From contig QXVZ01006146.1 in assembly GCA_008931825.1 (NCBI GenBank), positions 1-30,377 on the forward strand: DNA of 30,377 nt, written 5' to 3'. Shown piece by piece: positions 10,103 through 21,843 of this stretch (positions within the stretch are counted from its first letter, which is position 1; every line of letters begins with the position of its first letter). The translations under genes and the position numbers were made by a program. The DNA is from Phallusia fumigata (Eukaryota; Chordata; Ascidiacea; Phlebobranchia; Ascidiidae). The notes under the pieces are model-generated. The model made no database searches. It was not told the origin of the DNA and saw only the letters and a program-made list of their open reading frames with translations.

Positions 10103-11834
10103 TATTCAGTTTGATTTTTAACACAATTTTACGTTACCAGCAAATTCTAAACCTGTATAATAACAAAAAAAGTTTATCTACTGTTCCAAATTTTACATGT
10201 TATTTGCTCCTTTACATCCACACCTTTACATAGCTTGGACTTGTAAAACAGCTTTAGAAAAAAAAAATTCCATTTTATTTATGCATTTCAACAATTTTGC
10301 ATGGTATTATATTTCTTTCTACTCCACAAAAGGTATAAACCCGTGGAAACGTTTTAATAAGTTTTACTACACTTTTAAACGCAATGCTGAAAAATAAACG
10401 TAAATAGCGGTTGATGTGAAAATATGAAAATGTCATTGTGATGCACTTGTGCCTACAGACTAGCTTAAAAATATTGTATTATACACTACCACCCCAAAAC
10501 TGATGTTTTCAACATGTACCATTTCCCATTATTACACGGGATATATATTCAATACCCACATTACATTGGGTCCCTAATTCACCTTGATTTTTCTGCTAGC
10601 TTAAACATATGGGTCTCACACACATGCAATTTCTGAATAGTAGTGATGTTTTAGGACGTGATCTGTATAGGAATCAGTTTTAAAACTTTAAACAAAAAGT
10701 AAAAATTTCCATTTATAAAACAACTAAATGATTTCTTACATCATGCCAATTTCAATCTCAATGTCGAAAACATGATTTAAACCCCACAGCCACACTAACT
10801 AATACTTTTAGGCAATGTGATATAAATCCACCTACAACATTGCGCTTTTTGACCAACCAAATATAAGATTACATGCCATTATACAAGATACAGTACAACT
10901 GTAAATGGGAGCAAAGTTATTGTAACTTATCATACGCATTTCGGTTACCACCACGCAATCACGTAAAGCAGTGATGTAGTTTCAATTGTTGTGCCGCACT
11001 GTCTTCTACATCAAAAATTAGCAAAAATCAGCAAAACGCCGGTCTAGCCGCCATAAACAAACGCCCGTTTATGTGTGAAGTGGCAGCCTGCTACCAGCCG
11101 CTTAGCATTACGGCGCTTGTGTCGTAAACTTGTCAATCACTCCTTTGCGTCGGGTCGTTTTGCATTTAGGGCAAAACAGCCAGCGTTTAAACACGCATTT
11201 AGGGCTGTAAGGGTAAATACTTGACCGATCATGCTAAAATTTTCAACAATTAATTAGAAGCACCCTACATATTTATGTTTATATTTCAATACATTTAGAT
11301 CAGTACGTCTGAAGAAAAGGGCATGGTAAACAAAAAACTGAATATTTGTGGTTAAACAGGTAAAAAAATAGGTGAATCCAAACTAAAGTCAAAAAATACT
11401 TTGATATACTTTTCATTGTAACAGCTATCAAAATAGGAAACTTCCAGGTGACTTACTTTGTTAAATATTGCTGTTTTTAAAATTTTACGTTTTGGGAGCG
11501 TGTTGGTAAATCTATGGGTAAACTGGGGTTGTCAGTGCACAACTTCAGATACTCCTCTGTCATGTGTGAAAATTTAAACAAATTTAAACAACTCTTTCTT
11601 GACCAAAATGTGGGAACAATTAAAACTCGCGTTAGACAGAAAAAAGAAAAAGAAATAAAGAAAAAACGATATGTGTCCCCTAAAAAACAATATGTGTCCC
11701 CTTCGTGGAAGGGGAGCCATAAATAGTAAAGATACATTTGCAGAATCCAACCAACTCATTTCTAACATCATGTCAATTACAATATTTATATCAAAAGCGT
11801 TATTAAAACTCAATAGTCACACTAGCCAATGGAC
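10103..11834. other. Upstream region of gene B
   Basis: No gene supported. A minus-strand acceptor-like TACAG ends at 10153, matching similar sites upstream of A and C. From about 10456 to 11730 the sequence departs from the A and C flanks. Within it, 10735-10800 and 11088-11150 look like a second, more diverged copy of the block seen at 11755-11834 plus 12171 onward, so this flank seems to hold an extra partial duplication. Confidence 0.4.
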
Positions 11835-12167
11835 CAGTGGTGTTCAAAGTGCGGCCCGAAGCGGCATTTTACGTGGCCCGCGACTGTGGTTTTAAATTGT
11901 GTTAACCAAAGCCCGCCAAAGTTTGGATTAGGCTTTTGAGTAAAAGCGACTTAAAGCAAAAGCTTTTCACGGAACTTTATTTAACGGCAAGAATAAAGAT
12001 TACATGTGTTAGCGCAACACAGACCACATAAGGCTGATAAGATCGTTGTGCAGTCGTGTATTTGCGCACTAATTTTATCGTTCAAAACTTAAATAGACGG
12101 CGCAGGCCCGCGGGCGTCTTCACCTGAATGAAACTGGCTTTTGTTAAAAAAGGTTTGGACAGCGCTG
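11835..12167. mobile_element. Non-autonomous hAT-like DNA transposon (~333 bp)
   Basis: Begins CAGTGGTGTTCAAAG and ends, read inward from the other side, CAGCGCTGTCCAAAC; 12 of these 15 terminal bases match, and they resemble hAT terminal inverted repeats. Flanks are CAATGGAC (11827-11834) and CAATAGTC (12168-12175), an imperfect 8-bp target duplication, the length typical of hAT. The equivalent sites upstream of C (17549-17556) and A (5253-5260) lack the element. There is no transposase ORF, so it would have needed a helper. Confidence 0.78.
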
Positions 12168-12645
12168 CAATAGTCCGATGGGCTGCGTCTGACGCAAAAC
12201 ATGTCAATCCCTTCTTATGCGTTGAAGTATTCCGTTTAGAATACGTACAACGAAATAATCTAGACCACTTGGCCACAGGGCTTCGAGATAACACTAAAAG
12301 GACTAACAATAAAAACAAAAACACTTCAAATGCTCCTATGGTAAATTTGTTGCGTTATGTTGGTATTAATTTAAACATGCAAGAGTGCTTTGCGATAGGA
12401 TTCTGTGAAAAATAGATAACCCATACAGTTTGACTTTGGTCTTACCAAGCCAGGGTGTCCTCGACAAACCTATTTCAACCCGGATCGCTGAAGTGTGCGA
12501 CCGACCTCAGTGCTTCTGCATCCGGGGCTTGTCATTTTAGTGTCTTTTCATATTGACCATTGTATAGCTATTAATAGTTCTGCAGTTCCAATGCCAAACC
12601 ATTTTTTACTGTTCACAACCTTAATTTGAAACAATTTCACGCGCA

Positions 12646-12653
12646 CTTATATA
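12646..12653 (-). promoter_or_regulatory. Candidate TATA box upstream of B
   Basis: The minus strand reads TATATAAG in the same context as at 5823-5830. It is about 2.5 kb from the B start codon. Confidence 0.3.
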
Positions 12654-13088
12654 ACTCCGGGTTGTTTAAGTAGAGGTTTATCTAACTCTCGTTTCCACAA
12701 ATGAATTGTAGTTAAAAAGTAAACTAACAAACAATCATTACACCGTAACAACAACCAGTGGATCGCAGCCTACCTTAACATCCAATCTTTCTCAGGTCAA
12801 TAGTAATTGGGAAAATAAATTATCACCATAGGTGAATATTTTTCTTTCGATAACCGGTACCAAATCTGTTGAACTCGGATGATTATCATGCCCAATTAGT
12901 AATGCAATACGTGCTTGATGGCAACATGAAGCACATGAAACTCCGTGGTTGGTTAGTAAAAGCTTTGCATCCGTAAAACTACAGCGACAATTCAGCACCC
13001 ACAAACAAACTTCAGCCTTGCGTTAAAATACACAGCGTGTTGCATTTGTTAAGTTGGATTTATTAAAGCATTGTACCTTTTGAAGTGC

Positions 13089-13094
13089 TTTATT
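13089..13094 (-). terminator. Poly(A) signal of C exon 2-5 duplicate
   Basis: AATAAA on the minus strand about 325 nt past the stop codon. It is conserved at 14884-14889 (gene C) and 18415-18420 (gene D). Confidence 0.5.
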
Positions 13095-13418
13095 ATAATC
13101 AAGCTTGTTTTGTCAAATCCTTTACGGATACATAACAATAACATTAAAAATACATGTGTTAATATCGCTTTCAGCAGTAATAATTTTCAACGCAACGGAA
13201 GCATATGATGCCTAGTATCTGTTTTCAAAAAGTGTGTAGGTATTGCACAGCACAAAGGTTTCGTAAGATGGCGTTGTTAAAATCATACACCGCAATACAT
13301 GCACGAGAAGGCAATTTTTTTGATTTTTGTTGGGATCAAGTTCTTGTGAATGAATACTTGCAAATGGATGTCATAGTTTTGGTATAGGGGCGATGCCATG
13401 GATATTGCTCACAATTTT

Positions 13419-14127
13419 TTACTGTGACTGAGGCGTCAGCTGGCGTCCGAGACCATACGGCGTCATGCCTTTTTGCGAAGCACCTTGGTTGGTTCCCATC
13501 TAGAATGCAATAACGTAAAAACGAACTTGTTGGCAAAGGAAAAAAGTTTCCATTTTATCGAACTTACCTGCAAGCCAATAATATTTCTGCCTTCCCGAAG
13601 TTTCTGCTCATCCAGATCACGAACATTTTTGTCAGATTCTTTCACACCGATTGTTGGACCGGCATACCCGTTCTTTATAGCCGCCGAGCTCACTTTGTAG
13701 AGGGTGACCTGCACTTGACTGAGATTTCCACCCTCAAACAAATCCACTGTCTGCAAATAACCGTAATGAGGATGGAATCTACAATCTGGTATTACAAAAA
13801 GTTTAAAAGCTTACTTGAAAAAGATTTCCTTTGGCGACTCCATAATTTTCTGCTGCAGTCAAAAACTTGGCGATGTTTTCCATTTGTTTGTTTCTTTTCA
13901 TTGCCTTTTAATAAAAAAGACGTTGACAAGGTTAACAATTTGGCAGCAATGCAAAACGCGGTTTTTAGCAAGCATATTTGTAAGTACTTCAAAATAACTT
14001 CAGCACAAAGTTTGATGCTCACCTCTAGTTTAGTTTCAGGTATCGGGGTCGGTCTGCAGCTTCCTGGCTTGAGGGTGTTCATTAATTTGCAAAGAATTAG
14101 TCCGTCTTTCAACCATTCCTGGAAAGC
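13419..14127 (-). pseudogene. Exon 2-5 duplicate of gene C lacking exon 1
   Basis: Exons 2-5 at 14023-14127, 13815-13904, 13568-13750 and 13419-13499 are all open with GT-AG introns and the same phases as gene C. No exon 1 or start region is present before the N at 14327. Differences from C are few: DKNV for DKNI and RNII for RNVI in exon 4, and NQGASQ for NQVASQ in the calponin-like repeat. It is either an uncollapsed second allele, a truncated gene copy, or an alternative exon set that could be spliced onto C exon 1. Not functional on its own as it stands. Confidence 0.8.
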
Positions 14128-14326
14128 CTGCACAACAAATATCGTTTGCGTAAAAATGGTTATATTTTATTTGCTATTTCGGCCCTTTGTTTGCAGGCAT
14201 TACAAATAAAGTGTTTTATGCAAAGACAAACTGCAAGATAGAGTGCAATAGACACAGTGACGTAGAAGGAGATTGTAGGGCGGTCGCTCATGGCGCAAAA
14301 CTTGAGACGGTGTCCCAATAAATGCA

Positions 14327-14327
14327 N
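14327..14327. other. Single ambiguous base N at duplication junction
   Basis: The only N in the window lies exactly between the two near-identical 1.8-kb copies, marking a probable contig join or unresolved read overlap. Confidence 0.95.
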
Positions 14328-16121
14328 GTCATTTTAGTTTCTTTTCATATTGACCATTGTATAGCTATTAATAGTTCTGCAGTTCCAATGCCAAACCATT
14401 TTTTACTGTTCACGACCTTAATTTGAAACAATTTCACGCGCACTTATAACTCCGGGTTGTTTAAGTAAAGGTTTATCTAACTCTCGTTTCCACAAATGAA
14501 TTGTAGTTAAAAAGTAAACTAACAAACAATCATTACACCGTAACAACGACCAGTGGATCGCAGCCTACCTTAACATCCAATCTTTCTCAGGTCAATAGTA
14601 ACTTGGAAAATAAATTATCACCTTAGGTGAATATTTTTCTTTCGATAACCGGTACCATATCTGTCGAACTTGGATGATTATCATGCCCAATTAGTAATGC
14701 AATACGTGCTTGATGGCAACATAAAGCACATGAAACTCCGTGGTTGGTTAGTAAAAGCTTTGCATCCGTAAAACTACAGCGACAATTCAGCACCCACAAA
14801 CAAACTCCAACCTTGCGTTAAAATACACAGCGTGTTGCATTTGTTAAGTTAGATTTATTAAAGCATTGTACCTTTTGAAGTGCTTTATTATAATCAAGCT
14901 TGTTTTGTCAAATCCTTTACGGATACATAACAATAACATTAAAAATACATGTGTTAATATCGCTTTCAGCAGTAATAATTTTCAACGCAACGGAAGCATA
15001 TGATGCCTAGTATCTGTTTTCAAAAAGTGTGTAGGTATTGCACAGCACAAAGGTTTCGTAAGATGGCGTTGTTAAAATCATACACCGCAATACATGCACG
15101 AGAAGGCAATTTTTTTGATTTTTGTTGGGATCAAGTTCTTGTGAATGAATACTTGCAAATGGATGTCATAGTTTTGGTATAGGGGCGATGCCATGGATAT
15201 TGCTCACAATTTTTTACTGTGACTGAGGCGTCAGCTGGCGTCCGAGACCATACGGCGTCATGCCTTTTTGCGAAGCAACTTGGTTGGTTCCCATCTAGAA
15301 TGCAATAACGTAAAAACGAACTTGTTGGCAAAGGAAAAAAGTTTCCATTTTATCGAACTTACCTGCAAGCCAATAACATTTCTGCCTTCCCGAAGTTTCT
15401 GCTCATCCAGATCACGAATATTTTTGTCAGATTCTTTCACACCGATTGTTGGACCGGCATACCCGTTCTTTATAGCCGCCGAGCTCACTTTGTAGAGGGT
15501 GACCTGCACTTGACTGAGATTTCCACCCTCAAACAAATCCACTGTCTGCAAATAACCGTAATGAGGATGGAATCTACAATCTGGTATTACAAAAAGTTTA
15601 AAAGCTTACTTGAAAAAGATTTCCTTTGGCGACTCCATAATTTTCTGCTGCAGTCAAAAACTTGGCGATGTTTTCCATTTGTTTGTTTCTTTTCATTGCC
15701 TTTTAATAAAAAAGACGTTGACAAGGTTAACAATTTGGCAGCAATGCAAAACGCGGTTTTTAGCAAGCATATTTGTAAGTACTTCAAAATAACTTCAGCA
15801 CAAAGTTTGATGCTCACCTCTAGTTTAGTTTCAGGTATCGGGGTCGGTCTGCAGCTTCCTGGCTTGAGGGTGTTCATTAATTTGCAAAGAATTAGTCCGT
15901 CTTTCAACCATTCCTGGAAAGCCTGCACAACAAATATCGTTTGCGTAAAAATGGTTATATTTTATTTGCTATTTCGGCCCTTTGTTTGCAGGCATTACAA
16001 ATAAAGTGTTTTATGCAAAGACAAACTGCAAGATAGAGTGCAATAGACACAGTGACGTAGAAGGAGATTGTAGGGCGGTCGCTCATGGCGCAAAACTTGA
16101 GACGGTGTCCCAATAAATGCA
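14328..16121. repeat. Right copy of the ~1.8-kb tandem duplication
   Basis: Partner of 12531-14326. Beyond 16121 the sequence continues uninterrupted into gene C intron 1 and exon 1, so this copy belongs to the complete gene. Confidence 0.9.
14884..14889 (-). terminator. Poly(A) signal of gene C
   Basis: AATAAA on the minus strand about 325 nt after the stop codon of gene C, conserved in the duplicate and in D. A second AATAAA lies at 14854-14859. Confidence 0.5.
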
Positions 16122-16640
16122 CAAGTTTGAGTATGTACATGTCATTGCCGGTATGTATTTTTTAAAATTAAACATCCCTACTAATATCCTGAAGAGCAAA
16201 TTTTGAGCAATAAAATATGTTGCAGATGACTAGTGCAACGTTAACACATAAATATTAGCCGGGGCGCCATCAATGTCTTGTCTGGGATGCAACTAATTCA
16301 CGCCACGACGCTAAATCAAACTCTTGCCACTGTTTGAGTTTTGTTTTATCACGTGTACATCCAACCAAAATATACCAAAAAATGTTGCCTTTGAACAACA
16401 AAATCGGCAACAAAAAGCCCAAATACAACACAAATTTACAAACCAAACGTTAAAGCTTCACGAAATCGTTTGTGGTAAATATTAGCTAACCCTTACCTCT
16501 CTCCCTTGACCATTTGGGCTCTCATTCACAATGCTTTGTATCCAGGCAACAAGTTCCATTTCATCATCGTCGGAATACTTGGCATCGATTTTGGAAGCAA
16601 CCTCCCGACTAAAGCCGTATCCTGTTGGTCTGTTGGCCAT
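15214..16640 (-). CDS. Transgelin-like protein (gene C), five exons
   Basis: A 200-aa paralog. Exons: 16497-16640, 15818-15922, 15610-15699, 15363-15545 and 15214-15294, phase 0, GT-AG introns. Exon 1 starts MANRPTGYGFSREVASKIDA. Exons 2-4 closely match A and B (AFQEWLKDGLILC, KFLTAAENYGV, TVDLFEGGNLSQVQV). The calponin-like repeat is IGLQMGTNQVASQKGMTPYG. The tail is LTPQSQ and stop, where A and B end QTKY. From the end of exon 5 onward the sequence is D-like rather than A/B-like, so the gene is a mosaic, probably from gene conversion or unequal exchange. The family role is actin binding in muscle or cytoskeleton. All exons are open. An exon 2-5 duplicate follows downstream. Confidence 0.93.
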
Positions 16641-17103
16641 TATTCAGTTTGATTTTTAACACAATTTACAAGTTCTAAATAACCTGTAGAATTCCAAAAA
16701 AATATTTTTACATGTTTTGCTCCTTTACATCCACGCACTTGCATATTTTAGACTTTTTAAATGGTTTAAGATAGAAAAATGTTCCATTTTTGTGAAAACT
16801 TCACACAAAAATATTGTATTTTTTAAATTTCATTCGACTTGAAAAAAGTTGTAACAATGGAAATGTGTTAATAAATTTTACTCCACGTATAAATAAAACC
16901 AAAAAAATGTCGTAAATGGCGAGTTGGTGTAAAAATTTGAAAGTTTCATTATGATGCGCTTGTGCCAGAGACTAAAAACTTGGACCGACGTTAACCAGAA
17001 AACGATATCTTTTAGAAAATTATGATCAAACAGGTGTTAGTAATTTAGTCAGCAATCAGGACACAAGATGGAGCTAATTTAATTTTTTAAACTTCGCGCT
17101 AAC

Positions 17104-17118
17104 GAGGGTAAAGTCCTA
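17104..17118. repeat. Left target-site duplication of tRNA-derived insertion
   Basis: GAGGGTAAAGTCCTA, matching 17230-17244 with one mismatch and the empty site 5052-5066 exactly. Confidence 0.85.
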
Positions 17119-17229
17119 TGGCGAGCACTTGGTCGAATGGTCTGAGGCGCTCGACCCATATACAGACATAAAAACCTGATCGGGATTAGTTCTCGGGATC
17201 GTCCAGGGTTCGAACCCCGTGAAAAAAAA
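17119..17229 (+). mobile_element. tRNA-derived retroposon (SINE-like or tRNA retropseudogene)
   Basis: A 111-bp insertion with an A-box-like region (GGTCGAATGGTCTGAGGCG), a perfect B-box (GGTTCGAACCC) and an A8 tail. It is flanked by 15-bp direct repeats. The uninterrupted target is present upstream of gene A at 5052-5066. The long D-arm form recalls a Leu- or Ser-type tRNA, but the 5' and 3' ends do not pair into an acceptor stem, so it is not an intact tRNA gene. Poly(A) and target duplication point to LINE-style retroposition. Confidence 0.82.
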
Positions 17230-17244
17230 GAGGGTGAAGTCCTA
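17230..17244. repeat. Right target-site duplication of tRNA-derived insertion
   Basis: GAGGGTGAAGTCCTA, one base different from the left copy. Confidence 0.85.
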
Positions 17245-17627
17245 AAACAAATAGTATGGCCAATATCAGTGTAAAAAATAAAGTGCCATTATTTGACCAC
17301 GTCACTGCATGTAGCGTATCACAATATTCTCGGTTTCGATTGTTATCCCACAGGTTTTTGCTGCGGATGTGTGAGAGCAAACTGTTTCGAATTTTTCAGA
17401 AATTAGTAGGGCGTGTTCAGTTGATGATTTGGATCGAAAACCTTAAACGAAGAGTAAAAATGCATTTGCAGAGTCCAATCAACCCATTTCAAACACCATG
17501 TCAATTACCATTTCTACGTCATGATTTTAACCCAATAGTCACACTAGCCAATAGGCCGCTGGGCTGCGTCTGACGTAAAACATGCCAATGCCTCTTACGC
17601 GTTGGAAGGTGTTGCGTTTTAAATGCG

Positions 17628-17690
17628 TAAAAACGTGTAGCCCTTGTCTTTAAGTTGATAAACGTGTAGCCCTTGTCTTTAAGTTTGTGT
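17628..17690. repeat. Two-copy ~30-bp tandem repeat
   Basis: ACGTGTAGCCCTTGTCTTTA occurs twice in direct succession. The upstream flank of A (about 5409) has a single diverged version. Confidence 0.75.
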
Positions 17691-17988
17691 AGATCTTCAC
17701 CTGGGTTGTTCTTGAAAAAGGTAAACACTTTAACTGCACAAACGGTAAATTTGTTGCGTATTAATCAATGTACATTTTTACAAATGTTTCTGTGAAAATG
17801 TAGATAGTAATGCATACAGTTTACCTTAGGTCTTACCCAAACCAGAGTTCCTCGACAAACCTACTTCAACCCGGATCACTGAAGCCTTCTTTTCATGTTG
17901 TCCGTAGCAGCTATTATTAGTGCTGCAGTTCCAATGCCAAACCGTTTTTTATCATTTACTACTGTAATTTGAAACAATTTCACGCGCG

Positions 17989-17996
17989 CTTATATA
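17989..17996 (-). promoter_or_regulatory. Candidate TATA box upstream of C
   Basis: TATATAAG on the minus strand, conserved with the A and B flanks. It lies about 1.35 kb before the C start codon and within the D 3' flank. Confidence 0.35.
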
Positions 17997-18414
17997 ACTC
18001 CGGGATGCTTAAGAAGAGTCGCAACCACAAATAAGTTGACTATGAAACAATCATCACACTGTTCCCACGACCAGAGGATCGCAGCATACCTTAACATTCA
18101 ATTAGTCCTGCTCATCCTTCTCCGGTCAATAGTAATTGGGAAAATAAATTATCACCTTACGTGAATATTTTTCTTTCGATAACCGGTAGCAAACCTGTTG
18201 AACTTGGATGATTATCATGCCCAATTAGTAATGCAATACGTGCTTGATGGCAACATAAAGCACATGAAACTGGGTTGGTTAGTAAAAGCTTTGCATCCGT
18301 AAACCTACAGCTAAAATTCAGCACCCACAAACAAACTTCAGCCTTGCGTTAAAATACATAGCCTGTTGCATTTGTTCAGTTGGTTTCGATGAAGCATTGT
18401 ACCTTTCGAATTGC

Positions 18415-18420
18415 TTTATT
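18415..18420 (-). terminator. Poly(A) signal of gene D
   Basis: AATAAA on the minus strand about 317 nt after the D stop, conserved with the C poly(A) signal. Confidence 0.5.
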
Positions 18421-18485
18421 ATATTCAAGCTTGTTTTGTTCAATCCCGTATGGACAAATAATAGTAACATAAAAAATACATTTCA

Positions 18486-18503
18486 GATATCGATATCGAT
18501 ATC
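18486..18503. repeat. Three GATATC repeats
   Basis: GATATC repeated three times. It is self-complementary, lies in the D 3' flank and is not expanded in the C copies. Confidence 0.7.
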
Positions 18504-18736
18504 AACAGCAGCAATAATTTTTAACACAATGGAGGCATATCATGCCTAGTATCCGTTTTTAAAAAGTGTGTAGTTATTGCACAGCACAAAGGTTTCGTAA
18601 GATGGCGTTGTTAAAATCTTACACCGCAATACATGCATGAGAAAGCATTTTTTTGGTTTTTGTTGGGAAGTTCTTGTGAATGAATACTTGCAAATGAATG
18701 TCATAGTTTTGGTAGGGGCGATGCCATGCATATAGC

Positions 18737-19806
<1,070 letters not shown>

Positions 19807-19904
19807 AGCTAGGAAAATTGCAGTACAATTATCGACAAATTGCTATCTGGTGATCTGTGCGTAAAGAAGTTTTGATCACCAAAAACATGTACTGTTAGGC
19901 AGTG

Positions 19905-20150
19905 GGCAATTAAACAGGAAACAGTGATTACATCATTCGACGGCAACGACACATTGGCGAAGATTCACAAACGCTCGATTGGCGCGTGCACGTCGGGAGG
20001 CACACACACAACGTCCGCCTGAGTTTATCAAAACATTCTGACACGTTCGTGCAGCCGTGAAAACTGTGTTCCCTTTAAACTTAAACCAGGACTTTTATCA
20101 TTTATTTTGAAATTGGGATTACGTTTTAAGGAAATTGACAACAGAATGTT
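19905..20150. promoter_or_regulatory. Conserved upstream block of D (shared with E)
   Basis: Aligns with 6640-6900 upstream of pseudogene E. Because an acceptor sits just before the D start codon, this stretch would be intronic or upstream of a trans-splice site rather than 5' UTR. Confidence 0.4.
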
Positions 20151-20583
20151 AAGAAAACAACCCACTCGCTAACGAACTCGAATAAAACGTTGCTTAAATT
20201 TTTGTTTTTTTCATTTTAAAACGGTGGGTCATGGAACGACCAAACACACTGACACACATTTGTCCCCAATACGTATCTATGTAGAGAACATTTCACTAGT
20301 ACGGGTACGACGACATTAATTTTCTCAACAACAAAACAGTATACAGCAGTATTTAACTTGAGCACTGAGCAATAAAGCGGACATATCATACAGTCAAGCA
20401 GACATGTCAAATGCTGTGCAGTTCTGCTGTACAGCCGCTATCCAACAACAGTCTCTTGAACCTGTTACATCACCGAACGGCTGCAAAATCAAATGGACGG
20501 CAAACTTGCTCGCGCCAGTCTCAGTAAATGCTTTTCACTAAACCGAACCGGTACGTCATCACAGTCGCCTAACGTGCTTAGCA

Positions 20584-20593
20584 CCATATAAGG
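20584..20593. promoter_or_regulatory. CArG box (SRF site)
   Basis: CCATATAAGG is a perfect CC(A/T)6GG site about 780 bp upstream of the D start codon. A small perfect hairpin (CAGGGC, loop, GCCCTG) follows at 20594-20609. Vertebrate transgelin promoters are classic SRF/CArG targets. The TATAAGG within it could also serve as a plus-strand TATA box. Confidence 0.45.
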
Positions 20594-21782
20594 CAGGGCC
20601 GTCGCCCTGTAAAGCCGACGTCTTTTTTCGCACAAATGCCTCCTTTCCGTTCCAGCCAGGTCACGCATGACTGATGAACAAACATAAGCTTGCGATCAAG
20701 ATTTCGCCGGTCACCAAAAGTGTTTTAAACTGGCGCACTGACTTAAAATTTTTCTTATCTATAGTTGGGCGTGGTGCACTACTACTGCTTTTCGAAAATA
20801 CCACGTTATGTTACATTTTTGGGGCAACGCAGATTACCTGTTCACAATACCCCTAATCTGCTTAACACGGTATCGTCTTGCGTGACTAACAAAGTTTTTT
20901 GGCGCACCCGACACACTGCGCTTGGAATTTGTAATGCCGCCACAGCAAACAAACCATCCATTGTTAAAGAAACAGTGCGCGAGTAACTAGGTTTTTACTT
21001 TATAGGGCAAAGCGCGTACTAGGTTGAGCAAATTTGCGTTGTCCACATCGGCGGTACTGGGACACGCAGTACACAAACAATCCTCAAGTCCGATTCTCTA
21101 TAAGCCAAGGAGCAAATTTCGCAAATAATGTCATTTGTACATGACATCAAAGAATGTCCGTGCTTATAATTTGCAGCAAAAATGGCCTAACGTAGTATGT
21201 ACTGGTTAGCAAAAAACACTTGTCCAAATATGGATGGACTAGGGCTGGCTGATTGATCCAAATGCGAATTCCGAGGTGACGTCAGCCGCTCTCACGTCAG
21301 TCAAGAATGTGAGTTCGCCGGGAAGTAGGCATGCGTCCGCCAATCCAAATACGACGACGTTACAATAAGACTCGGATTTGTAGGATGATAATTACGTTTC
21401 CGACTCAAATTGACCTGAAACCTTCCTTCTAATGCACTTGTCCCCAGGGCCAAAGATGTAAGTAAAGGCATCCATTAAGCGATTACTCGTTCTGGCATTA
21501 CCCCAGGCAACGACGGCACATCGTACAGAGATAAACAGATCATGTGACCTAACGACATAAAAACGACTGCACCAGGTAGTAAAAGCGATGGCAGTGATAA
21601 ATCTCACGTCACTTGGACATTCGTTACCTTTTTAACTTTACAGCAACTTAATGACCAACTGTACTTCATAGCGATACGTCAATGTAAGGTGTAATTAGCC
21701 TTTTCTGGTGCATAAACGATAAACATATCAGTACAAGAAAAACGCAGACCAGCAATGTAAAAGCCGTGACAAGAATTGCCCA

Positions 21783-21791
21783 TATTTTATA
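21783..21791 (-). promoter_or_regulatory. Candidate TATA box of gene D promoter
   Basis: The minus strand reads TATAAAATA, about 43 bp downstream of the CArG box at 21834-21843. Transcription from here would reach D if a noncoding exon is spliced to the acceptor before the D start; AAG|GTAACG near 21630 is a possible donor. Confidence 0.4.
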
Positions 21792-21833
21792 GCGACAGCT
21801 CATTCAAACAGCGTCTTCTTTTACCTTATATGG

Positions 21834-21843
21834 CCGGCGGCGG
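21834..21843. promoter_or_regulatory. CArG box (SRF site) near TATA
   Basis: CCTTATATGG, a perfect CC(A/T)6GG match. CArG plus nearby TATA facing gene D resembles the vertebrate TAGLN promoter, where a noncoding first exon is followed by a long intron. Confidence 0.5.

Larger units (their letters stand above)
12531..14326. repeat. Left copy of a ~1.8-kb tandem duplication
   Basis: Matches 14328-16121 almost base for base, roughly 99% by eye with scattered substitutions and a few small indels. It spans C-type exons 2-5 and the downstream flank but not exon 1. The copies meet at a single N at 14327, so an assembly join of two alleles is a serious alternative to a real duplication. Confidence 0.9.

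Noticed and set aside
13205-13387. 60-codon plus-strand ORF repeated identically at 15000-15182
   Set aside because: It lies in the 3' flank of C and is identical only because of the duplication. The matching D-flank sequence near 18542-18730 is interrupted, so there is no sign of coding constraint.
13715-14209. 164-codon plus-strand ORF (and its twin at 15510-16004)
   Set aside because: It is antisense to transgelin exons 2 and 3 and the intron between them. Phase, splice sites and paralogy all support the minus strand.
17119-17229. Intact tRNA gene
   Set aside because: The B-box is good, but the ends do not form an acceptor stem, and an A tail with flanking direct repeats indicates a retroposed copy.
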